DNA of 64,000 nt, taken from positions 3,985,431 through 4,049,430 of the forward strand of contig NZ_CM001489.1 in the NCBI RefSeq assembly GCF_000262465.1, given 5' to 3'. Shown one piece after another: positions 1-8,398 of this stretch. A program made the translations under genes and the position numbers. A model generated the notes under the pieces. The model did no database searches. It was not told the DNA's origin and worked only from the letters and a program-made list of their open reading frames with translations. This DNA is from Frankia sp. QA3 (GTDB lineage: Bacteria; Actinomycetota; Actinomycetes; Frankiales; Frankiaceae). Every line of letters begins with the position of its first letter. The first letter of the stretch is position 1.

Positions 1-1
1 G

Positions 2-976
2 CTGCCCGGATATCCCGACCGGGTGTCCGTGCCGGCATCCCGGCCCGCACCACCGATCTCCGGCCCGGTCGAGATGGCGTCCGCGCGGGCGACCGGGTCA
101 TGGCCGCCGCACCAGCACGCACCGCAGACCCACGCCGCCGGCCTGGCAACCCGAGGGCCGGTGGACGGCCCTACGGGCGACTGGTCCGGCCCGCCCCGGG
201 GGCACGACGCCGCCAGCCCGGCGGGAACTGGGCGGCCCGAAGCCCCGGGTGGCCCGGGACTTCCGAACGGACCGGGCGGGTCCGGCCAACCCGACGGGTC
301 GCGTATGCGCGCCATGCCGGGTGCCGGTCCGGGTCACGACGGACCGCGGCTTGCGCCGGGCCGCGCCGGCGGCGATGGAGCTGGCGGCCCGCGCCGACCG
401 ATGCCGGGAGCCGGCGGCGCCGACCACGAACGGTCCGCCACGCTCGGCGGTGGCCCGCCGCAGCGCGGCGACGCGCCGCCCGAGCGGCGGCCCACCGGCT
501 GGCGTGGCGACGGCGATCTACCTGGTCGTCCCGAGCAGGGTGGCGCGGGTTGGTCAGGGCCGGGCCCGGACCCGCGGGAGCGGCGAGGCCGGCCGCAGGC
601 GCCCCAGCCGGACCGGGCCGGACCCCCCACGGGCGCGCCCCCACCGAACGGCCGATCGCCCTACGCGGCGCCCACCGGCGGGGCGGCGGGCGAGGGCCGC
701 CCGGGTGGTCCCGGCCGCGGCCGCCCGATCGGGGCGGGCGGTTCCGGTACGCCGAACCTGCCGAACCGGGGGCTGGAGCTCCGTCCGGCCCGGCCGGGCC
801 GCGACGATGCGCGCCGCCGGCCGGGCGGCGAGCCCGACCGGGCCGGGCCCGCATCGCCCCGGGACGCCGAGCTGTCGGCAGCGGCGGCGCGCATCGACCA
901 GGCGCAGGTCGACGAGGTCACCCAGGCGTGGCTGGCACGCCGCGAATCTGTGCTGGACGGCATCGACGTCATCTGA
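2..976 (+). CDS. Gly/Pro/Arg-rich low-complexity protein, 5' end outside window
   Basis: The frame is open from the left edge; the first in-window start codon is a GTG at position 23, so the true N-terminus probably lies upstream. The first ~270 residues are almost all Gly, Pro, Arg and Ala with no recognisable domain. The last ~40 residues look like an ordinary amphipathic helix (a stretch around AAARIDQAQVDEVTQAW) and end in DGIDVI, which is the main reason to choose this frame over the competing open frames. Function is not recognised. Such proteins in actinobacteria are often cell-surface or secretion-related, but nothing here proves that. No signal peptide can be judged because the start is missing. 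Confidence 0.5.
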   Translation: MPGYPDRVSVPASRPAPPISGPVEMASARATGSWPPHQHAPQTHAAGLATRGPVDGPTGDWSGPPRGHDAASPAGTGRPEAPGGPGLPNGPGGSGQPDGSRMRAMPGAGPGHDGPRLAPGRAGGDGAGGPRRPMPGAGGADHERSATLGGGPPQRGDAPPERRPTGWRGDGDLPGRPEQGGAGWSGPGPDPRERRGRPQAPQPDRAGPPTGAPPPNGRSPYAAPTGGAAGEGRPGGPGRGRPIGAGGSGTPNLPNRGLELRPARPGRDDARRRPGGEPDRAGPASPRDAELSAAAARIDQAQVDEVTQAWLARRESVLDGIDVI

Positions 977-1219
977 GCCCCGGCAGACCCCGGGCGCGCC
1001 GCACGCCGTGCCAGTCCCGCGGCGCGTCGTCGCCCCGGATGACCCCGGCGCGCGGTATCCAGATGCGGCACGTGGTCGTCAAGGCGACCGAGGGCCACGG
1101 ACGGTGCAGGTTTGAGGTGGCGAGCGGTGTGGCAGGTACGCGACGCCGGGCAGCTCGCCCAGCACGAGGACGGCAACGGACGACGGGGCCGTCCCGCCCG
1201 ATTTCACGGAAGGTGAGGC

Positions 1220-1666
1220 GTGGCCGGAGCACTGACCGCACGCTTCGACCTGCCTGCCGATCCCCGCACCGCCGGCCGGGCCCGCCGCCTGGTCACCGAG
1301 CTGCTCGCCGCCTGGAACCGCCCGGAGACCATCGAGGTCGCGCAGCTACTCGTCAGCGAGGTCGTGACGAACGCCGTGCGGTTTGTCGGCGACCGGGGGG
1401 CACTGTGCCTGAGCGTCTCGCTGCAGGCCGACCGGATCCGCATCGCCGTCGACGACGGGACTTCGCAGCATCCGGCGCTGAAACCCGCCGGCGAGGATGA
1501 CGAGTCCGGGCGGGGCATGCACCTGGTCGCCGCGCTGGCGCTGCAGTGGGGTGTCGTCGACATCCTGGACGACCAGGGGCCGGGCAAGCAGGTCTGGTTC
1601 GATCTCCCCCGCCAGCCGGATCCGCCACGCCAGGAGGATTCGCTGGAGGCGGCCTGCGGCTCCTGA
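1220..1666 (+). CDS. ATP-binding anti-sigma-factor-type (RsbW-like HATPase) protein
   Basis: A 148-residue single-domain GHKL ATPase. The N-box is around residues 43-54 (LLVSEVVTNAVRF), a G1-like DDGTSQHP box follows at ~79-86 and a G2-like GRGMHLV box at ~98-104. This is the layout of the RsbW/SpoIIAB-like serine kinases that bind sigma factors or phosphorylate anti-anti-sigma partners; stand-alone copies are numerous in filamentous actinobacteria. The GTG start follows a GGAAGGTGAG ribosome-binding site. No anti-anti-sigma (STAS) gene is adjacent, so the partner is unknown. It stands alone between a low-complexity gene and a weakly supported small ORF. Confidence 0.85.
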   Translation: MAGALTARFDLPADPRTAGRARRLVTELLAAWNRPETIEVAQLLVSEVVTNAVRFVGDRGALCLSVSLQADRIRIAVDDGTSQHPALKPAGEDDESGRGMHLVAALALQWGVVDILDDQGPGKQVWFDLPRQPDPPRQEDSLEAACGS

Positions 1667-1710
1667 CCGGACCCCGACCGCCCGACCGCCCAATCAGGCG
1701 AAAATAGTCT

Positions 1711-1725
1711 GAAAAAGAATTTTTC
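1711..1725. other. AT-rich mini-palindrome in intergenic promoter region
   Basis: A perfect 6-3-6 inverted repeat (GAAAAA-gaa-TTTTTC) lies in a short AT-rich island within very GC-rich DNA, ~60 bp upstream of a small ORF with a strong ribosome-binding site. It could be part of a promoter or operator, or a weak terminator for the upstream ATPase gene. The sequence alone does not decide. Confidence 0.3.
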
Positions 1726-1775
1726 GGCATATATCTCTGGCATGTCTCGCACCGATACGTGCAGGAGGTCGCGGA

Positions 1776-1991
1776 ATGCCACGCACGTCACTCGACTCGG
1801 AATCATCGACGGGCCGGTCGCCCACCCCGACGCGCTGCCCGGCGCACGCCGCCGGGATGGCTCCCCACGCCCCTGACCAGCGCATGGCACCACATCGCGC
1901 CGGGGGGTGGCCGGGCGGCACACCGGTCGCGGGGGCGTCCACGGCACCATCGGATGATTTGTCCGCTCCATCCGCCGATGACCGGTGTTAG
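1776..1991 (+). CDS. Small hypothetical protein with strong ribosome-binding site
   Basis: A 71-codon ORF whose ATG is preceded at seven bases by a perfect AGGAGG (1763-1768). The product is Ser/Pro/Ala-rich, has no transmembrane segment, ends in Cys and matches no family I recognise. It overlaps by a few bases the earliest possible start of the downstream membrane protein, so it could be translationally coupled to it or act as a leader ORF. The excellent ribosome-binding site supports it; the unstructured composition argues against. Confidence 0.35.
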   Translation: MPRTSLDSESSTGRSPTPTRCPAHAAGMAPHAPDQRMAPHRAGGWPGGTPVAGASTAPSDDLSAPSADDRC

Positions 1992-3292
1992 TCAGGCCGA
2001 CAATGCGGATGCTTCAGGTGCTGTTCAGGCAACTCGCGTACCGTGACCTACGTCTCCACCGTCACCGTGACCACGGCTCCGGCCCTACGGGGGTTGTCAT
2101 AGAGATCCCGGTCCTGCTCGGCGCGGACAGCGCCACCGCACCGCCTCTCGAGCCGTCGCCCGGCCCACCACCGCACCAGCCCGCGCCGCTGCCCCGCCCG
2201 CGCCGCCGCCCGGCCAGACCCGATCGCGACGGGGTCGGCGCGGCCGAGCCCTCGGCGCATCCGGCCGGCGATCCCGCCGGTACCGCCGATCCCGACCATC
2301 ACGTCTTCGTCGAGCCCCTCGCCGTCGGCCCGACCGGCCCGGCGCGCTCCCGGCGCAGGCCCGTCGTGTGCGCGATCGTCGTCGCGGCGCTGCTGGTCGT
2401 GCTGGCGGTGCGCTTCCGCGGGGACGCCGTCTCCCGGCTGTCCGGGGTGCCCGCCCCGCGCTGGCACTGGCTCGCCGCGTGCGCCTGCTGCACGGCGCTT
2501 TTCTACGTCGCCAACGGCCTGTCCATGCGGGCGGCCAGCGGTCTGCGGGTGGAGCTGCGCACGGTGACGGGCGTTCAGGTCGCGGCCGCGGCGACGAACC
2601 GGATCATCCCCGCCGGCCTCGGCGCGATCGCGATCCATCTGCGTTTCCTGGAGAAGCGCGGGATGACCCGCCCCGCGGCGCTCGCCGCCATCGCGTCGAT
2701 CAAGGCTGCCGGCGCGATCACCCACCTGGCCGGCATCGTCATCGTCGCCGGGACGCTCAGCGGCTCCGGGATCGGCGAGGCGGTGGTCAGCCCGGTCCGG
2801 TCCACCCTCGATGGCATCGGCACGGGGCCGGTCCTGGTCGGCTGCGTGGTCGTGTGCGCGCTCGTGACCGGTACCGTCGCCCACCCTCGGGTGCGGGCGA
2901 TGGCGCGGCCCGCCGTCCGGGCCTTCCGCGCCCACGTGTCGGTGCTCGCGCACTCCCCCGGACGCACGACGGTGCTGCTGCTGTCCCAGGCCGGCACCCG
3001 CCTGTTCCAGATCCTGGCGCTGGCCTGCACGGTCTGGGCGTTCGGGGCCAGCATGTCGGTGATGTCGGTGGCCACCGTCTACCTCGTCGGCTCCATGGTG
3101 GCCGGCGCGGCGCCGACGGCCGGTGGGGTCGGCGCCCTGGAACCCGCGCTGGCCTTCGGGCTGGCGGCGGCCGGCGGCGACGCCGCGGCCATGCTCGCCG
3201 TCGTCCTCGTCTACCGGGTGATCAGCTTCTGGCTGCCGATCGTGCCCGGAATCGTCGCCCTGGCCGGCCTGCGGCGCAGCGGCAACCTTTAG
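1985..3292 (+). CDS. UPF0104 / LPG-synthase-transmembrane-type integral membrane protein
   Basis: A 435-residue polytopic protein. After a Pro/Arg-rich N-terminal cytoplasmic region of about 130 residues come roughly eight hydrophobic segments, starting at VVCAIVVAALLVVLAV. Motifs typical of the lysylphosphatidylglycerol-synthase TM family (PF03706) are present: a region around TNRIIPAGLGAIAIHLRF and a C-terminal GGVGALEPAL stretch followed by the final helices. The family includes lipid flippase/synthase membrane domains and many uncharacterised actinobacterial proteins. No soluble aminoacyl-transferase domain is attached, so lysyl transfer is not implied. The start is uncertain: GTG 1985, or ATG at 2003 or 2009, all in frame. 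The N-terminal extension is low complexity. Confidence 0.75.
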   Translation: MLVRPTMRMLQVLFRQLAYRDLRLHRHRDHGSGPTGVVIEIPVLLGADSATAPPLEPSPGPPPHQPAPLPRPRRRPARPDRDGVGAAEPSAHPAGDPAGTADPDHHVFVEPLAVGPTGPARSRRRPVVCAIVVAALLVVLAVRFRGDAVSRLSGVPAPRWHWLAACACCTALFYVANGLSMRAASGLRVELRTVTGVQVAAAATNRIIPAGLGAIAIHLRFLEKRGMTRPAALAAIASIKAAGAITHLAGIVIVAGTLSGSGIGEAVVSPVRSTLDGIGTGPVLVGCVVVCALVTGTVAHPRVRAMARPAVRAFRAHVSVLAHSPGRTTVLLLSQAGTRLFQILALACTVWAFGASMSVMSVATVYLVGSMVAGAAPTAGGVGALEPALAFGLAAAGGDAAAMLAVVLVYRVISFWLPIVPGIVALAGLRRSGNL

Positions 3293-3322
3293 CGCGCCGG
3301 TCCGCGCCCCGGGCTCCGCAGG

Positions 3323-3925
3323 TCAGGCGGGCAGGTTGAGGGCCTCGACCACCGGCGCCTCGTGCTCGTGGCCGAGCACCGACAGCCCGCCCGCGGCCAG
3401 CACGAAGTACGCCCCGGCCCGGGGCTGCAGGCCGAGCCAGCGGGCGACGAGCACCCGCAGCATGTGCCCGTGCCCGACGAGCGCGACATCGCCGCGCTCC
3501 AGCCAGGGGTGCAACCGGCGCAGCACCGCGTCGGCGCGCGCCCCGACCTGCTCCGCGGTCTCGCCGCCGGGCACCGGCGCGGTCCACACCGTCCAGCCGG
3601 GCGCCGTCTCGCGGATCGTCGCCGTGGTGATCCCCTCGTAACCGCCGTAGTCCCATTCGGCCAGGTCGGCCCAGACTTCCCGCTCGGTCTCGGGCGTGGT
3701 GACCAGGCCGGCGAGGTCGGCGGTGCGCCGGGCCCGCACCCGGGGGCTGGTCGCGACTAGCCCGAAGGACCAGGCCGACAGCCGGGTGGCCTGCCCGGCG
3801 GCCTGGCGTTCCCCCTCGGCGGTGAGTTCGACGTCGGTGCGGCCGGTGTGCCGGCCGAGCCGGCTCCACTCGGTCTCACCGTGACGCAGCAGCACCACCC
3901 GGCCCGGTGGGACCTGCGCGATCAT
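3323..3925 (-). CDS. Histidine phosphatase (phosphoglycerate-mutase superfamily)
   Basis: A 200-residue protein with the RHGETEW phosphohistidine motif near residue 15, a YGGYEG segment, a PGGET segment and the second catalytic histidine in ALVGHGHMLRVL. This is the dPGM-like acid phosphatase fold; substrates of such single-domain actinobacterial members vary (phosphosugars, alpha-ribazole phosphate, phosphoglycerates) and cannot be told here. The ATG at 3925 overlaps the stop of the upstream DUF3618 gene in an ATGA arrangement, so the two are translationally coupled. An open extension to 4387 exists upstream in the same frame, but it runs through the DUF3618 gene and is not coding. Confidence 0.9.
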   Translation of the reverse strand: MIAQVPPGRVVLLRHGETEWSRLGRHTGRTDVELTAEGERQAAGQATRLSAWSFGLVATSPRVRARRTADLAGLVTTPETEREVWADLAEWDYGGYEGITTATIRETAPGWTVWTAPVPGGETAEQVGARADAVLRRLHPWLERGDVALVGHGHMLRVLVARWLGLQPRAGAYFVLAAGGLSVLGHEHEAPVVEALNLPA

Positions 3926-4347
3926 CCGCGGCGGGACGCCCGCCGCCGGCGGCGCCGGACCCCGCCGACGAACAGCAGCAGCCCCCCGCCGACCAGCGCC
4001 ACCCGATCCCACCGCACGACCCGCACGAAGGTGACGTCGCCCGGGGACAGCCGGTGCGCCCCGGGCCTGCCGGCCCGGCCGCCCCCGGGGACCAGCACTG
4101 CGCCGGCAGCGGCGCCGGACCCCGCCGGTAGCTGCGGCACGCCCGGCCCGGGCCCCGGTCCCGGCCCGATCCCGAGCGCGGGGCCGTAGCGCTGCCGGAG
4201 CTCGGCGGTCCTGACCCGGAGCTGCTCCTGGGTGCGTTCGGCGATCCGGCGCGGGCTGACGATCTCGGCGATCGAGTCGATCGTCTCGGCCAGCTCGGCG
4301 CGGGTCTCCTCGATCTGCTGCTGGATGACGGCCGGGTCCTGCGGCAC
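3922..4347 (-). CDS. DUF3618 domain membrane-anchored protein
   Basis: A 141-residue protein starting MPQDPAVIQQQIEETRAEL, the diagnostic DUF3618 N-terminus: an amphipathic helix with repeated Glu/Thr, followed by AETIDSIAEIV. A Gly/Pro-rich linker leads to one C-terminal membrane helix (VALVGGGLLLFVGGV) and a basic tail. DUF3618 proteins are common in actinobacteria, often beside DUF1469 (phage holin-like) proteins, and have no firm function. Here the neighbour is the histidine phosphatase, whose start codon overlaps this stop codon. Confidence 0.8.
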   Translation of the reverse strand: MPQDPAVIQQQIEETRAELAETIDSIAEIVSPRRIAERTQEQLRVRTAELRQRYGPALGIGPGPGPGPGVPQLPAGSGAAAGAVLVPGGGRAGRPGAHRLSPGDVTFVRVVRWDRVALVGGGLLLFVGGVRRRRRRASRRG

Positions 4348-4667
4348 GAATGTTGCCCTCTCGTCCGGTGCGGATGGCGGCGGTCACGGTGCGCGCCGAT
4401 CACGTCGACGCCGCACCGCGGACATCCCCGTCAGGTGCGTCCCCGCCAGGTGCGACCCTGCCGGATGCGCCCCTGCCGGGTGTGGCCCCGTCGGGTGCGG
4501 CCAGCCTGTTCCGATCGTGCCAGACCGACCACCCTCCGGCGAGGCGAAACGTCGAGTGGTCGCCAGGAGGTCTCTCACGTTTGCCCCCGCGCGCCGGCTT
4601 GACCCCACTTCGGCGCCCGCCCCGGACCGGACTGACCGAGGATCTCGAGCCGCCGGACATTACGCTG
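4348..4667. other. Divergent intergenic region with imperfect 15-bp tandem repeat
   Basis: This gap separates the minus-strand DUF3618 gene from the plus-strand membrane protein. Around 4425-4505 an imperfect 15-bp unit (consensus near CCGGGTGCGRCCCCG) recurs five to six times. It can be read as pentapeptide-like repeats on either strand, but neither reading frame has a convincing start or domain. Promoters for both flanking genes presumably lie here; no clear -10/-35 pair was recognised. Confidence 0.4.
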
Positions 4668-5687
4668 ATGGCTGTGCTTGGCGGTCGGCAGCGGTCTGGC
4701 TCTGGAGGGCGTCGCCCCGGGTCGGCCACTCCTGACCCGCTGCGCGGCGGGGGGCTCTCCGGCGCAATCCCCCGCGGGGTGCTCGCCGGAGCCGCGTTCG
4801 CGGTGCCCGCGGTGGCCTGGGCGCTGCTCGCCCATCTCCCGCTGGCGGGCAAGGCGCCCCCACCCGGCCGGCTGCTCCTCGTCGCGCTGGTCGCCGTCCT
4901 GCTCGCCGCCTCGGTCGAGGTCGTCCGATCGGTGGCGGCAGCACGGGAGGCTCCCGCGCAGCGCCGCCGGATCGGCGGGCCGCGGTCGTTCGGCGGTCTG
5001 CTCGCCGTTCAGGGTCTCCTGCACGCGGCGCTCGCCGTCGCCGGCTGCGGGGCCGGGCTGCGGGCTCAACGCAGCGATCCCCTGCTCGGCGTGCTCCTCT
5101 GCCACAGCGGCCAGGCCACCGCCCCTGCGGGGGCGCACGCTGCAGGGGCGGTGGTCGGCCCGGTGCTTCACCCCGGACTGGCGGCCCCTGCACACCTCGC
5201 CGGCTCCGAGCTGGCCGGCTCCGAGCTGGCCCGCTCCGGGCTGGCGCACGTCGATCCGGCACTGCTGGCAGCCGCCCGGCGGGTCGCCGCCGGCGCCGGG
5301 ACCGGGTCAGGCGACGCGCCCGCCGGGGGTCACCGGCACCTCGGCGGCCTGGCCGTCCTCGGCTCCGGGTCCGCCTCGGCCGCCGCCGTCGCGCTGGCGA
5401 TGCTGCTCGCCCACGCCCTGGCCGCGGCGTTGATGTTCTGGTGGGCCCGCCGCGGCGCGAAGGTGCTGGCCGCCGCCGGCCGGCTGCTGGCGCGCCGGCT
5501 GCCCGCCCTCCCGGCGGCCTCGCCGGTACCGGCGTCGGCCCCACGGCTCCTGCGGCCCCGGCGAGCCCACTCGACGGGACGGCCGCGCCTGCTGTTGCTG
5601 CGTCACGCCGTCGCCCGGCGCGGCCCGCCGGCGCCTGCCGCCAGCAGATCGTTCCGGGATGCGCCGTGGCAGGTCGCCGCGGTCTAG
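4668..5687 (+). CDS. Hypothetical integral membrane protein of the SCO1 cluster
   Basis: A 339-residue protein with hydrophobic segments near residues 38-58, 67-85, 110-125 and 255-285, connected by Ala/Gly/His-containing loops and ending in a basic Pro/Arg-rich tail. The loop near residues 175-195 contains a repeated LAGSE pentapeptide coded by a 15-bp tandem unit. Family is not recognised. It lies just upstream of SCO1, MauE-like and DsbA-like genes on the same strand, so a role in copper handling or extracytoplasmic redox is possible but unproven. The ATG at 4668 is chosen because the ~106 codons upstream in the same frame are repeat-rich intergenic sequence. Confidence 0.6.
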   Translation: MAVLGGRQRSGSGGRRPGSATPDPLRGGGLSGAIPRGVLAGAAFAVPAVAWALLAHLPLAGKAPPPGRLLLVALVAVLLAASVEVVRSVAAAREAPAQRRRIGGPRSFGGLLAVQGLLHAALAVAGCGAGLRAQRSDPLLGVLLCHSGQATAPAGAHAAGAVVGPVLHPGLAAPAHLAGSELAGSELARSGLAHVDPALLAAARRVAAGAGTGSGDAPAGGHRHLGGLAVLGSGSASAAAVALAMLLAHALAAALMFWWARRGAKVLAAAGRLLARRLPALPAASPVPASAPRLLRPRRAHSTGRPRLLLLRHAVARRGPPAPAASRSFRDAPWQVAAV

Positions 5688-5868
5688 CCCCGCTGCGCCG
5701 CACCATCGGCCGGGCGGGGCGCGCCGCCGTCGCCCGCGCCTTCCCGCGCCTCCCGCTCCTCCCCGTCAGCCCGTCGCCCACCGCGTCCGCGGCGATCACA
5801 CTCGATCGCGGTCGCCGCCGGCCGATGGCGATCCCGCGCGCGCCTGTGGCGCCCGCTCCTGGAGTGTC

Positions 5869-6780
5869 ATGTCCCTGATCCGTCCTCGTCACGAGGCACC
5901 CTCCCGCCCCCGCTGGTCCCCCTCCCACCGCCCGATCCCGCCCGCTAAGCCGGCCCAGCCATCCGTTAAGCCGGCCCAGCCGTCCGTTAAGCCGGCCCAG
6001 CCGTCCGTGATAGCGCCGCCACCGGCACCGACCTTCCCGGTGGCGGCACCGTCCGGGCCGGGGCGGTCGCCGCGCCGCACGCCGGGAGGGGCCGCGGGAC
6101 GACGCCGGCCGACGCGGCTGCTCGGCGCCCTCGGGTCGGCGCTGGCCGTCTCGTCGATGTTGCTGCTCACCGCCTGCGCCGGCTCCGGGACGAACAACGG
6201 GGTGACCGTCGTCGATGCGGGCGACGGCGACAACGACGGGCTGCACGGCACGGTCCCGGCTCAGCGGCTGGCCAAACCCGCCCTGAACCTGACCGACACT
6301 GACGGACGCCCCTTCGACCTGCGGGAACGAACAAAAGGCAAAATCACTTTGCTGTTCTTCGGCTATACGAACTGTCCGGATGTCTGCCCGACGACGATGG
6401 CGGACATCTCCTCGGCGCTCACCGAGGTCAAACCGGACGTACGGCAGCAGATCACGGTCGTTTTCGTGACGTCCGATCCTGATCGGGATACCGGACCGGT
6501 TCTCAGTCGTTGGCTTAGGCAGTTCGACGCGACCTTCATCGGTGTCCGCGGCCCGTTCGACCGGATTCGCACCGAGGCCGAAGCCCTCGGCGTCCCCCTG
6601 GAGAAGCCCGAGGTCCAGGCCGACGGTTCCGTTCTGGTCACCCACGGCTCCCAGGTGATCGCCTTCTCCCGGGACGACCGGATCCGCGCGCTGTACCTGG
6701 CGGGCACGGGCGTCCAGGCGTACATCGACGACCTGCCCAAGCTGACCGCCGAGCGGTCCGGACCAGAAGCACGAGGATGA
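5869..6780 (+). CDS. SCO1/SenC family copper chaperone-like lipoprotein
   Basis: A 303-residue protein. Residues ~84-103 form a hydrophobic signal ending in a lipobox (LLTAC, Cys103), so the thioredoxin-fold domain is exported and lipid-anchored. The copper ligands of SCO proteins are present: Cys169 and Cys173 in NCPDVCP, and His259 in VTHGS. SCO1/SenC delivers copper to, or maintains thiols of, the CuA site of cytochrome oxidase. Oddly, ~80 Pro-rich residues precede the signal, including KPAQPSV three times in tandem, coded by a 21-bp unit at 5947-6009. Either the real start is further downstream (a GTG at 6007 is in frame) or the n-region is unusually long. The stop overlaps the next start (ATGA). 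Confidence 0.88.
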   Translation: MSLIRPRHEAPSRPRWSPSHRPIPPAKPAQPSVKPAQPSVKPAQPSVIAPPPAPTFPVAAPSGPGRSPRRTPGGAAGRRRPTRLLGALGSALAVSSMLLLTACAGSGTNNGVTVVDAGDGDNDGLHGTVPAQRLAKPALNLTDTDGRPFDLRERTKGKITLLFFGYTNCPDVCPTTMADISSALTEVKPDVRQQITVVFVTSDPDRDTGPVLSRWLRQFDATFIGVRGPFDRIRTEAEALGVPLEKPEVQADGSVLVTHGSQVIAFSRDDRIRALYLAGTGVQAYIDDLPKLTAERSGPEARG

Positions 6781-7316
6781 ACACGATCGCCTACCACCTC
6801 ACCACGCCGACGCAGCCGGCGAGCCGCAGCATCTCCACCGTCCTTCGCCTGGCCCTCGGCGCCGTCTGGCTCGTCGCCGGCCTGCTGAAGGTCAACGATC
6901 CGGACGGCATGCTGCGCTCGGTGCGGGCGTTCCGCATCCTGCCCGAAGCGCTGGTGCAGCCGGTGGCCTACGGCGTGCCGTTCCTGGAGATCGCCCTCGG
7001 CGTGCTGCTCATCGTGGGGCTCGCGGTGCGGGTGACCGCGCTGGTGTCGGCGCTGATGTTCGCCGTCTACATCGCGGCCATCGCCTCTGCGGCGGCCCGC
7101 GGGCTGCGCATCGACTGCGGCTGCTTCTCCTCCGGCGGCGACCTGACCGCCGACGCCCCCACGCACTACACCTCCGAGCTGGTCCGCGACAGCCTCCTGC
7201 TCGCCGCGGCCGCGCTGCTCGCCTGGCGGCCCGGCGGCTACCTCGCCGTGGACCGCATCCTCGACAAACCGGTCAACGACCGTTCCGGGAGTGACACAGA
7301 TGGCCTCGAACTCTAA
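6777..7316 (+). CDS. MauE/DoxX-like redox-associated membrane protein
   Basis: A 179-residue protein with about four transmembrane helices (RLALGAVWLVAGLLKV; FLEIALGVLLIVGLAV; a segment from ALMFAVYIAAIASA; and one near the C-terminus). The conserved GLLKVNDPDG start and the DCGCF motif between helices 3 and 4 mark the MauE family, relatives of DoxX that supply reducing or oxidising equivalents to extracytoplasmic thiol proteins. ATGA overlap with the SCO1 gene and a short overlap with the DsbA-like gene place it in one operon. This suggests it exchanges disulfides with those two neighbours (inference). Confidence 0.88.
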   Translation: MNTIAYHLTTPTQPASRSISTVLRLALGAVWLVAGLLKVNDPDGMLRSVRAFRILPEALVQPVAYGVPFLEIALGVLLIVGLAVRVTALVSALMFAVYIAAIASAAARGLRIDCGCFSSGGDLTADAPTHYTSELVRDSLLLAAAALLAWRPGGYLAVDRILDKPVNDRSGSDTDGLEL

Positions 7317-8235
7317 GACCCGCGGCAAGAGCGGGAACGGCCGGAACGCCCCGTCCGCGACCAGGCCCGGCGGCGGTGCCGGCTCGGCGGGCGGCGGTGC
7401 CAGCTCCGGTGGGGGCGCCCGTGGCGGCACCGGGGCGAATTCCTCAACGGGGGCCAATTCCTCAACGGGGGCCAATTCCGCGGCGAGGGCCGGCGGCGGG
7501 TCGGGACCGGCTCGGCGGGGCAAGGCGGGCGCCGAGGACCGGCGGGCGAAGGCTGCCGCCGCCCGCGCCGCCGCGGCTGCCCAGGAGCGGCGGCGCCGCA
7601 ACCTGATCGTCGCCGGGGTGGTCGTCGTGGTGCTCATCATCGCCGGGGTGATCGGCTTCGCCGTGCAGAACTCGCGGGAGGAGTCCAAGCCGGTCGTGCT
7701 GCCGGCCGCGGCCACTGGAGCCGATCACGGCATCATCGTCGGCCAGGCGTCCGCCCCCGTGACGGTGGACATGTACGAGGACTTCCAGTGCCCCGCCTGC
7801 GAGGCGCTGGAGACGCAGACCGGCCCGACGATCCGCACCCTGCTCGACCAGGGCAAGATCAAGATCGACTATCACATCATGTCGTTCCTCGGCCCCGAGT
7901 CGAAGCGGGCGGCGAACGCGGCGGCCGCAGCCGCGAACGAGGGGAAGTTCCGCCAGCTCCATGACATCCTGTATGCCAACCAGCCGAAGGAGCACACCGG
8001 TGGGTTCACCAAGGACACCCTGATCGCGCTCGGCGCCAAGGCCGGGCTGACGTCGCAGGCGTACAAGGACGCCGTCAACAACGGCACCTACGACGGCTAC
8101 GTCGCCAAGGTCGACAGCGACGCGTCGAAGGCCGGCGTCACCGGGACACCGACCGTCCTCGTCGACGGCAAGCAGCTTTCCGGCACCCAGCTCACCCCCG
8201 ACGGCTTCCGCGCCGCCGTCAACGCCGCGAGCTGA
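7300..8235 (+). CDS. Membrane-anchored DsbA-like thiol-disulfide oxidoreductase
   Basis: About 311 residues from the ATG at 7300 (a GTG at 7291 is an alternative). A Gly/Ser/Ala-rich cytoplasmic N-terminus contains an 18-bp tandem repeat giving GANSST units, then a basic helix, then a single membrane anchor (NLIVAGVVVVVLIIAGVIGF). The outside domain is a Thioredoxin_4/DsbA fold with the catalytic CPAC pair in YEDFQCPACEAL and the cis-proline region GVTGTPTVLVDG. It should oxidise or isomerise exported proteins, perhaps re-oxidised by the MauE-like protein encoded just upstream. The start overlaps the upstream gene's end. Confidence 0.9.
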   Translation: MASNSKTRGKSGNGRNAPSATRPGGGAGSAGGGASSGGGARGGTGANSSTGANSSTGANSAARAGGGSGPARRGKAGAEDRRAKAAAARAAAAAQERRRRNLIVAGVVVVVLIIAGVIGFAVQNSREESKPVVLPAAATGADHGIIVGQASAPVTVDMYEDFQCPACEALETQTGPTIRTLLDQGKIKIDYHIMSFLGPESKRAANAAAAAANEGKFRQLHDILYANQPKEHTGGFTKDTLIALGAKAGLTSQAYKDAVNNGTYDGYVAKVDSDASKAGVTGTPTVLVDGKQLSGTQLTPDGFRAAVNAAS

Positions 8236-8398
8236 CCGGACGTACCCACCCGGTTCGTCCCGCCCGGCGGTCCGGAGCACGAGGTGAGATCGGCCGCGGC
8301 CCGCGCCAGCCGGCGCGGCCGGTCCCACCCGTCCGCCACCGTGGTCCGCCCGAGGGGCGGTTTGCCGTTCCGCGCAGGCCACGACTACTTTTCGGGCC

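Noticed and set aside
4400..4608. Pentapeptide-like repeats readable on both strands
   Set aside because: They arise from a 15-bp DNA repeat. Residues do not follow the A(D/N)LXX pentapeptide pattern and no ribosome-binding site is present.
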